NCBI RefSeq assembly: GCF_014200675.1
Contig: NZ_JACHCI010000022.1
Coordinates: forward strand, 1-64,000
Direction of reading: 5' to 3'
Origin: Janthinobacterium saanense
Lineage (GTDB): Bacteria; Pseudomonadota; Gammaproteobacteria; Burkholderiales; Burkholderiaceae_D
DNA: 64,000 nt
The stretch's first letter is position 1, and the number at the start of each line of letters is the position of its first letter. The notes beneath the pieces were generated by a model. It worked only from the letters and a program-made list of their open reading frames with translations. It did no database searches and was not told the DNA's origin. Both the position numbers and the translations under genes were made by a program. Shown here piece by piece: positions 26,472 to 35,653 of the stretch.

Positions 26472-27588
26472 CGGTTTCTTGCATATGCCGGGCGACGTGG
26501 TCGGGATCGTCTTCGGCGACGGCGCCCTGCAAGCCTTGCCCGGCGCCGAACGCAGCTGCTTCGGCACGGGGAAACATCATTGCTTCATAAGCGGCAACCG
26601 CTGCGCGCCAGTCGCCGCCGCGCGCCAGCAGCAGCGCCAGGTCGGCCGCGTCCGCCATAGCGCCATTCGCGCCTTCACCGCCAAACGGCGACATTAGGTG
26701 CGCCGCATCGCCGATCAGGGTAAGGCCCGGCTGGTTGGACCAGCGGTGTCCGACCGGCAGCGCCAGCATGGGCCGCACGGCCAGTAAAGTACCTACCTCA
26801 ATCAGCTCGCGAAACGGCGCCGCATAGCCGGCAAAGATGTTGGCCAGCCACGTTTTGGTTTCTGCCGAGATCGTCGAGTACGAGCGCACGGCGTCCAGCG
26901 GCATGCGGACGGCGGCATACAGGCGCACATGGGCGTTGCTGTTGCGCTGGGCCGCCAGCAAGGTGTTGCTGCCCTTCACAAACATCTTGCCATGGCCGCT
27001 CAGCGCCGACAGCGCCGGATACCGCTGGTCGATATCATCGATACCCAATTCGAACATGGTCACGCCCTCGTAGGCCGGCCGGGCGCTGGAGAGCAGGGGC
27101 CGCACGATGGATGACGCACCGTCGGCGCCCACCACCAGGTCGAAAGCTACGCCCTCGATGCCTGCGCCGGCCAGTGCATGGCGGCCATCGGGCAGGGCGC
27201 GCAAGGCGGCTACTTTCTGGTCCCAGCGCACGCAGTCGCGTGGCAGGGCGTTGAGCAGGATCTGGCGCAACTGGCTGCGGTCGATTTCCGGCTGGTCGCC
27301 GTCAGGATTGGGATCGTCGAACAGCAGCGTGCCGTCGGGAGCGTAGGCCCGGTTGCCCTGGTCGCCATAACGCGCCAGCGCTTGAAACGCATCATGCAAG
27401 CCGGACAGTTGCAGGGCCCGCTGCCCCGTCTCGGAATGCATGTCCAGCGAACCGCCTTGCGGCCGTGTCAGCGCGTGCGCGTCGCGCTCGAATACGGTCG
27501 CCTTGATGCCGTGCAAGTGCAAGATACGGGCAAGAGTCAGGCCGCCGGGGCCGCCACCGATGATGGCGATAGAGGGAGTGTTCTGCAT
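26449..27588 (-). CDS. FAD-dependent monooxygenase (TetX-like)
   Basis: A 379-aa class A flavin monooxygenase. The N-terminal GGGPGG at 11-16 binds FAD, TVFERDAHALTRPQGGSLDMHSETG matches the TetX-type PQGG signature, and the second FAD motif LIGDAAHLMSPFGGEGAN lies near 290-307. Its relatives include tetracycline-inactivating TetX but also many enzymes of unknown substrate, so tetracycline resistance must not be assumed. It is divergent from a marR gene that probably represses it. The 3' end runs 23 bp into the convergent permease gene. Confidence 0.88.
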   Translation of the reverse strand: MQNTPSIAIIGGGPGGLTLARILHLHGIKATVFERDAHALTRPQGGSLDMHSETGQRALQLSGLHDAFQALARYGDQGNRAYAPDGTLLFDDPNPDGDQPEIDRSQLRQILLNALPRDCVRWDQKVAALRALPDGRHALAGAGIEGVAFDLVVGADGASSIVRPLLSSARPAYEGVTMFELGIDDIDQRYPALSALSGHGKMFVKGSNTLLAAQRNSNAHVRLYAAVRMPLDAVRSYSTISAETKTWLANIFAGYAAPFRELIEVGTLLAVRPMLALPVGHRWSNQPGLTLIGDAAHLMSPFGGEGANGAMADAADLALLLARGGDWRAAVAAYEAMMFPRAEAAAFGAGQGLQGAVAEDDPDHVARHMQETVSLRPDR

Positions 27589-27609
27589 GATGTGCTTCCG
27601 TATGGGTTA

Positions 27610-27635
27610 ATATATAGGATATTATGCATATACAT
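27610..27635. promoter_or_regulatory. AT-rich palindromic region, probable MarR operator
   Basis: The 55-bp gap between the divergent monooxygenase and marR genes contains an AT-rich stretch with the exact palindrome TATGCATA (27623-27630) flanked by TATATA and ATATAC. It must hold both promoters, so a MarR dimer bound here would block both. Confidence 0.45.
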
Positions 27636-27643
27636 AGGCACCA

Positions 27644-28114
27644 ATGCAAATGAAAAATTCACCGATACAACTCGCCTCGTGGGAAACCGAAGTCGTGGCG
27701 TCGAAGCTGATTTCCCAGGCGGCCAGGTCGCTGGCCCGGCTATCCGATACGCGCCTGAAGAGCCTGGGGTTGGCGATCGGCCAGTTGCCCGTCTTCGTGG
27801 CATTAAAGGATGGCGCGCAGCTATCGCAAAAAGAGCTGGCACGCATCGCCGGCGTGGAACAGCCATCGATGGCGCAATTGCTCGCCCGCATGGAGCGCGA
27901 CGGCTTGATCCACCGCGAACCGGACCCGGCAGACGGAAGGAGCAGCCTGACTTCCTTATCAGAATCAGCCACCGCTCTGCTGGGCCCGGCGCGCGAGATC
28001 CTGTTCCAGGGCAATCGCGAAGCACTGGCCGGTTTCGAGCAAGGCGAAATCGATCAACTGGTCAGCCTGCTGAGGCGGGTGATTGCCAATGTGGCGCCAG
28101 GCGAGGGTGCCTGA
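27644..28114 (+). CDS. MarR-family transcriptional regulator
   Basis: A 156-aa winged helix-turn-helix repressor. LKDGAQLSQKELARIAGVEQPSMAQLLARMERDGLIHREPDPADGRSSLTSLSE (about residues 47-100) is the DNA-binding wing domain with the family motif DxRxxx. The start could be Met1 at 27644 or Met3 at 27650. It stands divergent from the TetX-like monooxygenase and likely responds to a phenolic or drug-like ligand. Confidence 0.9.
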   Translation: MQMKNSPIQLASWETEVVASKLISQAARSLARLSDTRLKSLGLAIGQLPVFVALKDGAQLSQKELARIAGVEQPSMAQLLARMERDGLIHREPDPADGRSSLTSLSESATALLGPAREILFQGNREALAGFEQGEIDQLVSLLRRVIANVAPGEGA

Positions 28115-28167
28115 GTGCGTGAGTCTCCCATCAGCGCCAGGTTTTTTGCCGCAATAGTGATTGCTTC

Positions 28168-28196
28168 TGGACAGCTTAATTATGGGCGTATATAAT
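28168..28196 (+). promoter_or_regulatory. Promoter of tRNA-Asn copy 3
   Basis: TGGACA at 28168-28173 and TATAAT at 28191-28196, spacing 17 bp, 11 bp before the tRNA: the same architecture as copy 2. Confidence 0.78.
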
Positions 28197-28207
28197 TCGG
28201 CCTCACT

Positions 28208-28283
28208 TCCCTGATAGCTCAGTTGGTAGAGCGACGGACTGTTAATCCGCAGGTCCCTGGTTCGAGTCCAGGTCGGGGAGCCA
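28208..28283 (+). tRNA. tRNA-Asn (anticodon GTT), copy 3
   Basis: Identical over 76 nt to the copies at 15572 and 16217, with encoded CCA. It stands alone after marR, about 12 kb from copy 2. Confidence 0.97.
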
Positions 28284-28310
28284 GAACATGTAGTAAGCAG
28301 CAAAAACAGC

Positions 28311-28347
28311 AAGGGCCGCGTGGCAACACGTGGCCCTTTTGTTTTTT
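28311..28347 (+). terminator. Terminator after tRNA-Asn copy 3
   Basis: AAGGGCC-G-CGTG pairs with CACG-T-GGCCCTT around GCAA; the 3' side is TTTTGTTTTTT. Confidence 0.85.
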
Positions 28348-28471
28348 GCGCACGGTTTTTTGGGTGCGCGCAGCCTGCAGTTCCCTTCGATACCCATACG
28401 GCTGATGCGCCAAGCCAGCGCAGCCTTCTCAGGCGTGCCGCCGCTGATTGCTATGCCGTTTGTTCCCCGTA

Positions 28472-28855
28472 TCAGGGATCGACGAAGACGTCGAAGCGGA
28501 CTTTGAGCGGGCTGCCCCAGGAGATTTCTACCCAGGCCAGGAAGCCGCCGTCATACGGTGCGATGTTGTACACGGCCATGCGGGCGGCGCCGATGAAGCG
28601 GTGCTGGGCATCCGTGCTGTATTCGCTGATGTTGACGAAGACGCGCGAGTTGGCCTTCACGTTGGCGTTGGCAAAATTCACCGGATGGATCACGCCGTTG
28701 GCAGTCCACGTGTAAAACGTGGTAAAGGACGCGGCGCTCAGGTTAGCGCCTGCGGCAGCACCTGCGCCTTTTGCGCTTTTGCTTTCCTGTTCCTCGGGTT
28801 GCTCGGTGACTTCCTGCTCTTGGTCGCTACCCTTGTTTTCTACTTTCATTTCCAT
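28472..28855 (-). CDS. Hypothetical protein, acidic N-terminus and beta-rich C-terminus
   Basis: A 127-aa protein without a family I recognise. Residues 5-30 are charged and Glu/Gln-rich (NKGSDQEQEVTEQPEEQES), likely disordered; an Ala/Gly hinge follows, then a compact domain ending in YNIAPYDGGFLAWVEISWGSPLKVRFDVFVDP that looks like a beta-sandwich. No signal peptide or membrane segment. The ATG at 28855 has AGGAG 7 bp upstream; the frame is open to 29068 but without such a site. It is a single gene with no operon partner. Confidence 0.7.
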   Translation of the reverse strand: MEMKVENKGSDQEQEVTEQPEEQESKSAKGAGAAAGANLSAASFTTFYTWTANGVIHPVNFANANVKANSRVFVNISEYSTDAQHRFIGAARMAVYNIAPYDGGFLAWVEISWGSPLKVRFDVFVDP

Positions 28856-29186
28856 GATGTACTCCTGATCGATAGTGTGGACGCCGCGCAGATCGTCCGC
28901 GACGGGACGCCCTATCGGAATGGCGACGGCTGGTGTCGCGTCCCGGCTGATAAGGAAGCCGCTTGCGCTATCTGCAAGGAGTCTCATTCTAGGCGCGTAC
29001 TTCGCCGAATTGGGGCGGCTGCCTGGCGAAAAACGGTGTGCATTTGTGCTTGCGCAAACATGCTGCAAGCCGCGCGCGATGCAATTTCCGGCGGGCTATT
29101 TTTATCGTTGCGGCAGGCGCAAGCATCAGGAAAATGGCACAATAGGCAAGCTTTTCCTGTCGATCCAGCCCCCTTAGTCTGAGCCT
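28856..29186. other. Intergenic region of 331 bp
   Basis: A divergent promoter region between the hypothetical gene and the alpha/beta hydrolase gene. It contains GGGACGC/GCGTCCC arms (about 28904-28945) that could form a long-loop hairpin. I see no convincing reading frame or RNA gene. Confidence 0.5.
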
Positions 29187-29984
29187 ATGCCGATACTGAA
29201 CCTGAGCGCCGAAGACGATATCCATTACGAGTTGATCGAGGGCGATCCGGCCAAGCCCTGCCTGGTGTTCCTGCACGAGGGCCTCGGTTGCTGCGCCATG
29301 TGGAAAGATTTTCCCACCCAGCTGTGCCTGGCCACGGGTTGCCGCGGCTTGCTGTATGACAGGCTCGGTTACGGCTTGTCGTCGCCGTTGAGGGCGCGCC
29401 GCCAGCTGCATTACCTGCACGATTACGCGCTGCGTGAATTGCCGCAAGTGCTGGAGTGGCTGATACCGGGGCAAGACCATTTTGTGATCGGCCATTCCGA
29501 TGGCGGCAGCATCGCGCTGATTTATGCTGCGCAGCAAGCGCCACGTTTGCGCGGCATCATCACCGAGGCGGCCCATGTCTTCGTGGAAGGCATGACACTC
29601 GATGGCATCCGCAAGGCCGAGCTGGCGTTTGGTGCAGGCAAGCTGGACGCGCTGGTCCAATACCATGGCGACAAGACACAAGCCATCTTCAAGGCATGGT
29701 GCGATACGTGGCTCAGCTATGGCTTCCGCTTCTGGAATATCGAATACCTGCTGCCTTCGATCGAATGTCCGGCGCTGGTGGTGCAGGGCAGTGAAGACCA
29801 GTATGGCAGTGCGGAGCAAGTCGAGACCATCGTGGGCCTGGCCTTGAACGCCGTGCCAGCGATGGTGGAGCAATGCGGCCACACGCCCCACCAGGAACAG
29901 CCGCAAGCCTTGCTGGCGCTGATGGCCGGCTTTTTGCTGGGCCGCATGGATGCGGCGCCGCATTTGTCGCCATCGCCATCTTAA
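29187..29984 (+). CDS. Alpha/beta hydrolase
   Basis: A 265-aa alpha/beta-fold hydrolase. The oxyanion region is VFLHEGLGCCAMWKDFP (about 28-44), the nucleophile elbow GHSDGGS (about 101-107), the acid lies in the strand after VVQGSEDQYG (about 200) and the base is CGHTPH near 233. The residue order Ser-Asp-His is complete. It resembles haloperoxidase- or proline-iminopeptidase-like enzymes, but no substrate can be given. Its end overlaps the end of the convergent gene by 4 bp. Confidence 0.88.
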   Translation: MPILNLSAEDDIHYELIEGDPAKPCLVFLHEGLGCCAMWKDFPTQLCLATGCRGLLYDRLGYGLSSPLRARRQLHYLHDYALRELPQVLEWLIPGQDHFVIGHSDGGSIALIYAAQQAPRLRGIITEAAHVFVEGMTLDGIRKAELAFGAGKLDALVQYHGDKTQAIFKAWCDTWLSYGFRFWNIEYLLPSIECPALVVQGSEDQYGSAEQVETIVGLALNAVPAMVEQCGHTPHQEQPQALLALMAGFLLGRMDAAPHLSPSPS

Positions 29985-30670
29985 TGACAGGCGGGATCGC
30001 TATCCCAGCGTCCGGAGCAGATGCGCGAGCGGCACAGCATGCCTTCTATCAGGCCCAGCTGCTTGCAGCGCTGCAGCAGGCTGACAGTTTCCTCTTCTTC
30101 CTTGCGCACGACCACGTCGCGCAGCGGCTCCGCGCGTCCACCATCTTGCCGGTGCGCATGGGCCACCATGGCCGTCAGCAGGGCGACGTCGCCATCGCTG
30201 TTGCCTGCTGGCAGCGGCTTTGATGGGATCGCCCGTGCGGCCGCCTTGCGCTCCGGAACCGTCGCCTTGCGTTCGGCTGCCTTCACGGCAGGCACGGCGA
30301 CAGCTGGGGCCGGTACTGGTGGCGCCAGATTGACGATGGTGGCCGTGGCGGGGGCAACTGGAGGCGTTGCCGGGGCAGGTGTGGGGACGCGCACGGCGGT
30401 AGGTATGGGCGCAGGGGCGGCTGGCTCGTTCTCTTCCCCGCTGCGGGTGGACAGCAAGATCAGCAAGGTCAGCGCCACCAGCACTACGCACAGTGCGGCG
30501 CCCGCCGGACGCCACCACGCCGGGCGCTGGCCTGACGGGGCGGCCATTGCGGGCGGCGCCACGCCATGCTCGAGCTGCGACAGGATGCGCTGGCCTTCGG
30601 CCGCCATCGATGATTTGCCCAGCAGATCGGGACCCGATGGACGGCTGCCCCTGGATTTTGATGAAGACAC
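29981..30670 (-). CDS. Single-pass membrane protein with Ala/Pro-rich linker, unknown function
   Basis: A 229-aa protein. A basic cytoplasmic start (MSSSKSRGSRPSG) is followed by one membrane helix (about 52-74, WWRPAGAALCVVLVALTLLILL), then about 80 residues rich in Ala, Pro and Val that suit a periplasm-spanning linker, and a C-terminal domain with four Cys (QRCKQLGLIEGMLCRSRICSGRWDSDPACH). The layout recalls TonB- or envelope-spanning adaptor proteins. It lies just before, and divergent from, the M15 peptidase at the edge of the T6SS locus, so a secretion-related role is possible but unproven. Confidence 0.7.
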   Translation of the reverse strand: MSSSKSRGSRPSGPDLLGKSSMAAEGQRILSQLEHGVAPPAMAAPSGQRPAWWRPAGAALCVVLVALTLLILLSTRSGEENEPAAPAPIPTAVRVPTPAPATPPVAPATATIVNLAPPVPAPAVAVPAVKAAERKATVPERKAAARAIPSKPLPAGNSDGDVALLTAMVAHAHRQDGGRAEPLRDVVVRKEEEETVSLLQRCKQLGLIEGMLCRSRICSGRWDSDPACH

Positions 30671-30816
30671 AATACTACCTCCGGATTGAATCGAAGCTTG
30701 ATGTAAACCGCGCCCGACTGCCGCGTCCGCGCCTACGATTGCGTGATACCAGACAGCAACGCTGCTGACTTCCTCTGATGCACCGCCATCGCGCCCATCC
30801 CCACACGGAGCGTCCC

Positions 30817-31656
30817 ATGTTCATCGCCCTGGTCCTGATGTACTTCTTGCTGGCCTGTTTTGCTTGCTGGATATTCGTGTTTCCGGCGGGCCGCGCCTTG
30901 CTGCTGCAAGCGATGGTCAACCTGGGCTGGCGTTTGCAGCGGCGCGCGCAACGTCTGCAGCATGGCGGCGGCGCGCAATGGCAGCGTTTGCAGCGCGACA
31001 CGGGTAGCAGCCTGGTCCAGGGCTGGCGCTTGCTGCTGCGGCACCGCTGGCTGTCGCTGGCGGGCGCCTTGCTGATCGTGACGCCACCGCTGCTGGCCTG
31101 GCTGTCCAGCGACCGCATCGCCTTGCGCGGCTATAGCGACCAGCAGCACGCCATCAACGAGCAGGTCAGCGACTTGCTGCGCGGCGAACAGCTGGTGCCG
31201 CCACCGACCTTGCCGCCGCTGTTTTTTACGACGACGGAAGTGACCCAGCTGCGTCCCATGCTCGACGGCGCCAGCCGCAACTGGCAATTGCTCGACCATG
31301 ATTACGCGCAGCGTTTGCTGCTGGTGTTCAAGATCATGAAAGAAATGCATGGCTACGACATGGTCTTGCTGGAAGGCTATCGCAGTCCTGCGCGGCAAAA
31401 CTTGCTGGCCGCAGCCGGACCGCAGGTGACGAATGCCAAGGCTTTTCAAAGCTATCACCAGTACGGCTTGGCGGCCGATTGCGCTTTCATGCACGAAGGA
31501 AAACTCATCATTTCTGAAAAAAATGCCTGGGCCATGCGCGGTTATCACTTGTATGGCGTGACGGCTGAATCAGTGGGCCTGCGCTGGGGCGGGCGCTGGA
31601 CCATGATGGATTTCGGCCATACGGAACTGCGCCAGCCCGGCGTGCTGGGCAAGTAA
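30817..31656 (+). CDS. M15-family peptidoglycan peptidase, T6SS-associated (TagX-like)
   Basis: A 279-aa protein with an N-terminal membrane helix (1-22), a second one near 70-92, then an M15 (VanY/endolysin-type) zinc peptidase domain. The zinc ligands are His214 and Asp221 in SYHQYGLAADCAF and His268 in MMDFGHTEL. The domain faces the periplasm. In Acinetobacter, TagX of the same family opens peptidoglycan for T6SS assembly; by position beside tssM this protein probably does likewise. GGAG lies 6 bp before the ATG at 30817; an upstream in-frame ATG at 30778 lacks such a site. Confidence 0.85.
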   Translation: MFIALVLMYFLLACFACWIFVFPAGRALLLQAMVNLGWRLQRRAQRLQHGGGAQWQRLQRDTGSSLVQGWRLLLRHRWLSLAGALLIVTPPLLAWLSSDRIALRGYSDQQHAINEQVSDLLRGEQLVPPPTLPPLFFTTTEVTQLRPMLDGASRNWQLLDHDYAQRLLLVFKIMKEMHGYDMVLLEGYRSPARQNLLAAAGPQVTNAKAFQSYHQYGLAADCAFMHEGKLIISEKNAWAMRGYHLYGVTAESVGLRWGGRWTMMDFGHTELRQPGVLGK

Positions 31657-31879
31657 TGAATCCTGCGCTGCGCCAGCCATTCTAGCCTGCGCCGTGGCGG
31701 TGTTTTCTGCTGGCGGCCGCATGCTTGCGCAGCGTCAATCACGGCGCCCACCGCGTTTTTGATGGTTTCCCGATGCTTGTTGCAAGTCAAGAAACACGTG
31801 CTTTATTGCTGTCAGCATGGGCCGGGTCCGTTATTGCAATGCGACTACCTCGCTATCCCGACCTTTACCTGGGACTACC

Positions 31880-34800
31880 ATGCTGCGACGAATCTGGAAT
31901 TTCCTCACTGATAGCCGCCATCTGACCATTATTGCTTTCGTGGCGCTGGCCCTGTCCCTCTACCTGGGCGCCGAGCTGCTGGAAGTAGCCCTGATCTGGG
32001 CATTGGCCTTGCTGCTGCTGGCGCTGCTGGCATGGCTGGGTTTCTGGCTGCTGCGCCGTCGCCGTGCGCGGCGCGATGCGCAGGCGCTGGGCCAGGCCAT
32101 TTTGAACCAGGCTGAAATCGCCGCCGCCAACGCTGCCCAGGCACAACATGCCCAGCACGCGCAGCATGGTGAACTCGACACCTTGCGCGCCGGCATGCTT
32201 GAAGCGATCGACACCATCAAGAGTTCCAAGCTGGGCTTGAAGTCGGGCGCGGCAGCCCTGTACGAATTGCCGTGGTATATGATCATCGGCAACCCGGCAG
32301 CCGGCAAGAGCAGCGCGATTTTGCATTCGGGCCTGCAATTTCCCTTCGCCGACGGCAAGATCGTGCAAGGCGTGGGCGGCACCCGCAACTGTGACTGGTT
32401 TTTTACCACCGATGGCATCGTGCTCGACACGGCGGGCCGCTATTCGGTGGTCGACGAACACCGTGGCGAGTGGTTCGGCTTTCTCGACCTGCTGAAAAAA
32501 TACCGGCGCAAGGCGCCCATCAACGGCATCATCGTCGCCGTCAGCATTGCCGAACTGAGCGGCGATCCCGAGGCCGGCATGCAACTGGCGCGCAGCTTGC
32601 GCAAGCGGGTGCAGGATGTGATCGAGCGCCTGGAAGTATTCGCGCCCCTGTATATCGTCTTCACCAAGGCCGACCTGATCGCCGGCTTCACGGAATTTTT
32701 CGCCGATGCCGAGCGCAGCGAACGCGAGCGCGCCTGGGGCGCCACCATGCCCTATCAGCGCAAGTTGCCGACGCAGCAGCTGCTGACGTTTTTCGACCAG
32801 AGTTTCGACGAGCTGCACGATGGCTTGACGGAACTGAGCCTGGCAAATATGGCGCATCGGCAACGCACGACCATGGCGCCCGGCGTGTTTACTTTTCCAC
32901 TCGAATTTGCCGCCATCAAGAATTCCTTGCGCATTTTCATCGCCACCCTGTTCGAAGAAAATCCGTTTCAGTTCCAGCCCGTGTTCCGCGGCTTTTATCT
33001 GACCAGCGCCTTGCAGGAAGGCGAGCCCGTCAGCGCCTCGTCGCAGCAGGTGGCGCGCCGTTTCGACCTGGCTTTCGCGCCCGTCCCCACGCCAGCCGGC
33101 CAGCGCCAGCACGGTTACTTTTTGCTCGACCTGTTTCGCAAGGTGATTTTTGCCGACAAGCATTTGGTGGCCAACTATGCCAGCCGGGCCAAGCAACGCT
33201 TCAAGTATGCCGTGTTTTTTGCCGCCACCGTGGCCCTGGGCGGCAGCCTGGGCGCCTGGAGCTGGTCTTACCTGGGCAACCGGCAACTGGTGGCCAATGT
33301 CGAGGCCGACCTGAACAAGGTGGTGCGGCTGCAAGACCAGCGCCTGGACCTGCAATCGCGGCTCGAAGCGCTGGAAATCTTGCAGGACCGCATAGAGCAG
33401 CTGGAGGCTTACCGCACGCAGCGTCCCTGGTCCTTGCGCATGGGCTTGTATCAGGGCGATTTGCTCGAACGCAAGCTGCGCGAAGAATATTTCAATGGCG
33501 CCCGGCATGTGATGCTCGAACCGGTGGTGGCGGGACTGGAAGGCTTGCTGGCGGAAATGAATGGCAGCGCCGACCAGTTGCAGCCGGCTTCGCGCACGCC
33601 CGAGGCAGCGCGCCCGGCGACAGGCGCTACATATCAGGCGGCGTCGCCGACCAACGTGGAAGATGGCTACAACGCGCTGAAAACCTATCTGATGCTGGCC
33701 GATAAAACGCATGCCGAAAGCAGCCATCTGAACGACCAGATGACGCGTTTCTGGCGTGGCTGGCTGGAAGGCAACCGGGGCGCCATGCCGCGCGAGCAGA
33801 TGATACGCAGCGCCGAGCGGCTGATGACGTTTTACCTGGCGCAGGTGAACGACCCGTCGTGGCCGCGCATCACGCAAAAGCTGGCGCTGGTCGACCAGGC
33901 GCGTGAAAACCTGCGCCGCGTGGTGCGCGGCATGCCGGCCCGCGAGCGCGTGTACGCCGACATCAAGGCGCGCGCCTCGACCCGGTTTCCCGGCGTGACG
34001 GTGGCGCGCATCGTCGGCGAACAGGACCAGGCGCTGCTGGCCGGCAGTCATGCGATTTCCGGCGCCTTCACGCGCCAGGCCTGGGAGAAATTTGTCGAGG
34101 GCGCCTTCCGCGACGCCGCCAACCGCGAACTGCAAAGCGCCGACTGGGTCTTGAAAAGCGCGTCGACCGACGACCTGACCCTGGAAGGCAGTCCGGAACA
34201 GATCGAGAAAAACCTGGTGGCGCTGTACAAGGCCGACTATGCGCGCGAATGGCAAAAATTCGTGCAGGGCGTGGCCATCGCCGACCTGAAAGGTTTTGAC
34301 GGCGCGGTGCAGGCGATGAACCGGCTGGGCGACCCGCAATCGTCGCCGATCGCCAAGCTGCTGACGACGATATACCAGGAAACCTCGTGGGACAATCCGG
34401 CCCTGCAGAATGCGGAACTGCGCAAGGCCGAGCGGGGCATCATCGCCTGGTTCAAGGAAACCGTGCTGCGCCGCGCGCCATCGCAGCTGACCTCGAATCC
34501 CGGCCTGAACGCGCAGATCGATCCGGCGCGCCTGGATAAACCGATGGGACCAGTGGGCCGCGAATTTGCCGGCGTGGGCAAGCTGGTGGCCGCGCAAGGG
34601 CAGGACGCTTCCTTGATGCGTTCTTACCTGGAAGCGTTGTCGAAACTGCGCAGCCGCTTGAACCAGCTGAAAAACCAGGGCGATGCGGGGCCGGGCGCCA
34701 AGCAGTTCATGCAGCAGACGCTGGAAGGCGCCGGCTCGGAGCTGGCCGACGCCTTGAAACTGGTCGACGAGCAGATGTTGACGGGCATGAGCGACGCACA

Positions 34801-35653
34801 AAAACTGGCCATCCGTCCCATCCTGGTACGCCCGCTGACGCAGACCTTTGCCGTCATCGTGGCGCCGGCCGAACTGGAAGTGAACAAGACCTGGACGGCG
34901 CAGGTGTATGAACCGTTCCAGCGTTCGCTGGCAAATAAATATCCGTTTGCGCCCACGGCGCGCATCGAGGCCAGCAATCTGGAAATTGGCCAGTTCTTCG
35001 GTCCGGAAGGCCTGGTGGCGAAATTCGTCACCACCTCGATGGGTCCGCTGGTGGTGCGGCGCGGCGACATGCTGGCGCCGCGCACCTGGGCCGACATGGG
35101 CATCAATCTGTCGCCGCAGATGGTGGCGCGTTTTCCCGGCTGGATAGCGCCGCTGGGCGCGGGCGGCGTGGCGGCCACTTCCAGCGCGGCGCAAACCGTG
35201 TTCCAGATACTGCCGTCGCCGGCGCCCGGCACGCTGGAATACACGGTGGAAGTCGACGGCCAGCAGCTACGCTACCGCAACACGCCGGCGCAGTGGACGA
35301 ATATGGTACACCCGAGTGCGCAGGGCGCTGCCGGTGCCAGAATTACTGCCGTGACCTTCGACGGCCGCACGGTGGAACTGTTCAACGAAGCGGGCCAGTT
35401 CGGCCTGAAGCGCATGATCGACGCGGCCGCCAAGAAGCGCAAGGACGGCGGCGTGTTTGAATTACGCTGGTCGCGCGGCGAGGTCGTCGTGGCGCTGGAC
35501 CTGAAGATCACCAGCAGCGCCGAAACCACGGGGGCGGGCGCCGACACGGTGGTGCAGGAACAGGGCTTTCGCGGCATGAAGCTGCCGGAAACCATCGTCG
35601 GCGGCGCCCCTGCGCCGGCCATCGCAGTCGCTGCAGCAGGGGAGGCAAAATGA
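31880..35653 (+). CDS. tssM: Type VI secretion membrane complex protein TssM (IcmF)
   Basis: A 1257-aa protein and the core of the TssJLM envelope complex. Two to three N-terminal helices (about 14-60) frame a cytoplasmic GTPase-like domain with Walker A IIGNPAAGKSS (Gly137-Ser144), VGGTRNCDWFFTTDGIVLDTAGRY and FTKADLI. A further helix near 440-460 leads to the long periplasmic part. The C-terminal TssJ-binding region ends with ELRWSRGEVVVALDLKI. The frame is open upstream to 31817, but the ATG at 31880 gives a normal N-terminus. tagF overlaps by 4 bp. Confidence 0.96.
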   Translation: MLRRIWNFLTDSRHLTIIAFVALALSLYLGAELLEVALIWALALLLLALLAWLGFWLLRRRRARRDAQALGQAILNQAEIAAANAAQAQHAQHAQHGELDTLRAGMLEAIDTIKSSKLGLKSGAAALYELPWYMIIGNPAAGKSSAILHSGLQFPFADGKIVQGVGGTRNCDWFFTTDGIVLDTAGRYSVVDEHRGEWFGFLDLLKKYRRKAPINGIIVAVSIAELSGDPEAGMQLARSLRKRVQDVIERLEVFAPLYIVFTKADLIAGFTEFFADAERSERERAWGATMPYQRKLPTQQLLTFFDQSFDELHDGLTELSLANMAHRQRTTMAPGVFTFPLEFAAIKNSLRIFIATLFEENPFQFQPVFRGFYLTSALQEGEPVSASSQQVARRFDLAFAPVPTPAGQRQHGYFLLDLFRKVIFADKHLVANYASRAKQRFKYAVFFAATVALGGSLGAWSWSYLGNRQLVANVEADLNKVVRLQDQRLDLQSRLEALEILQDRIEQLEAYRTQRPWSLRMGLYQGDLLERKLREEYFNGARHVMLEPVVAGLEGLLAEMNGSADQLQPASRTPEAARPATGATYQAASPTNVEDGYNALKTYLMLADKTHAESSHLNDQMTRFWRGWLEGNRGAMPREQMIRSAERLMTFYLAQVNDPSWPRITQKLALVDQARENLRRVVRGMPARERVYADIKARASTRFPGVTVARIVGEQDQALLAGSHAISGAFTRQAWEKFVEGAFRDAANRELQSADWVLKSASTDDLTLEGSPEQIEKNLVALYKADYAREWQKFVQGVAIADLKGFDGAVQAMNRLGDPQSSPIAKLLTTIYQETSWDNPALQNAELRKAERGIIAWFKETVLRRAPSQLTSNPGLNAQIDPARLDKPMGPVGREFAGVGKLVAAQGQDASLMRSYLEALSKLRSRLNQLKNQGDAGPGAKQFMQQTLEGAGSELADALKLVDEQMLTGMSDAQKLAIRPILVRPLTQTFAVIVAPAELEVNKTWTAQVYEPFQRSLANKYPFAPTARIEASNLEIGQFFGPEGLVAKFVTTSMGPLVVRRGDMLAPRTWADMGINLSPQMVARFPGWIAPLGAGGVAATSSAAQTVFQILPSPAPGTLEYTVEVDGQQLRYRNTPAQWTNMVHPSAQGAAGARITAVTFDGRTVELFNEAGQFGLKRMIDAAAKKRKDGGVFELRWSRGEVVVALDLKITSSAETTGAGADTVVQEQGFRGMKLPETIVGGAPAPAIAVAAAGEAK

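Noticed and set aside
31865-35194. 1109-aa minus-strand frame opposite tssM
   Set aside because: Shadow of tssM: composition dominated by His, Gln, Arg and Ala, no recognisable domain.
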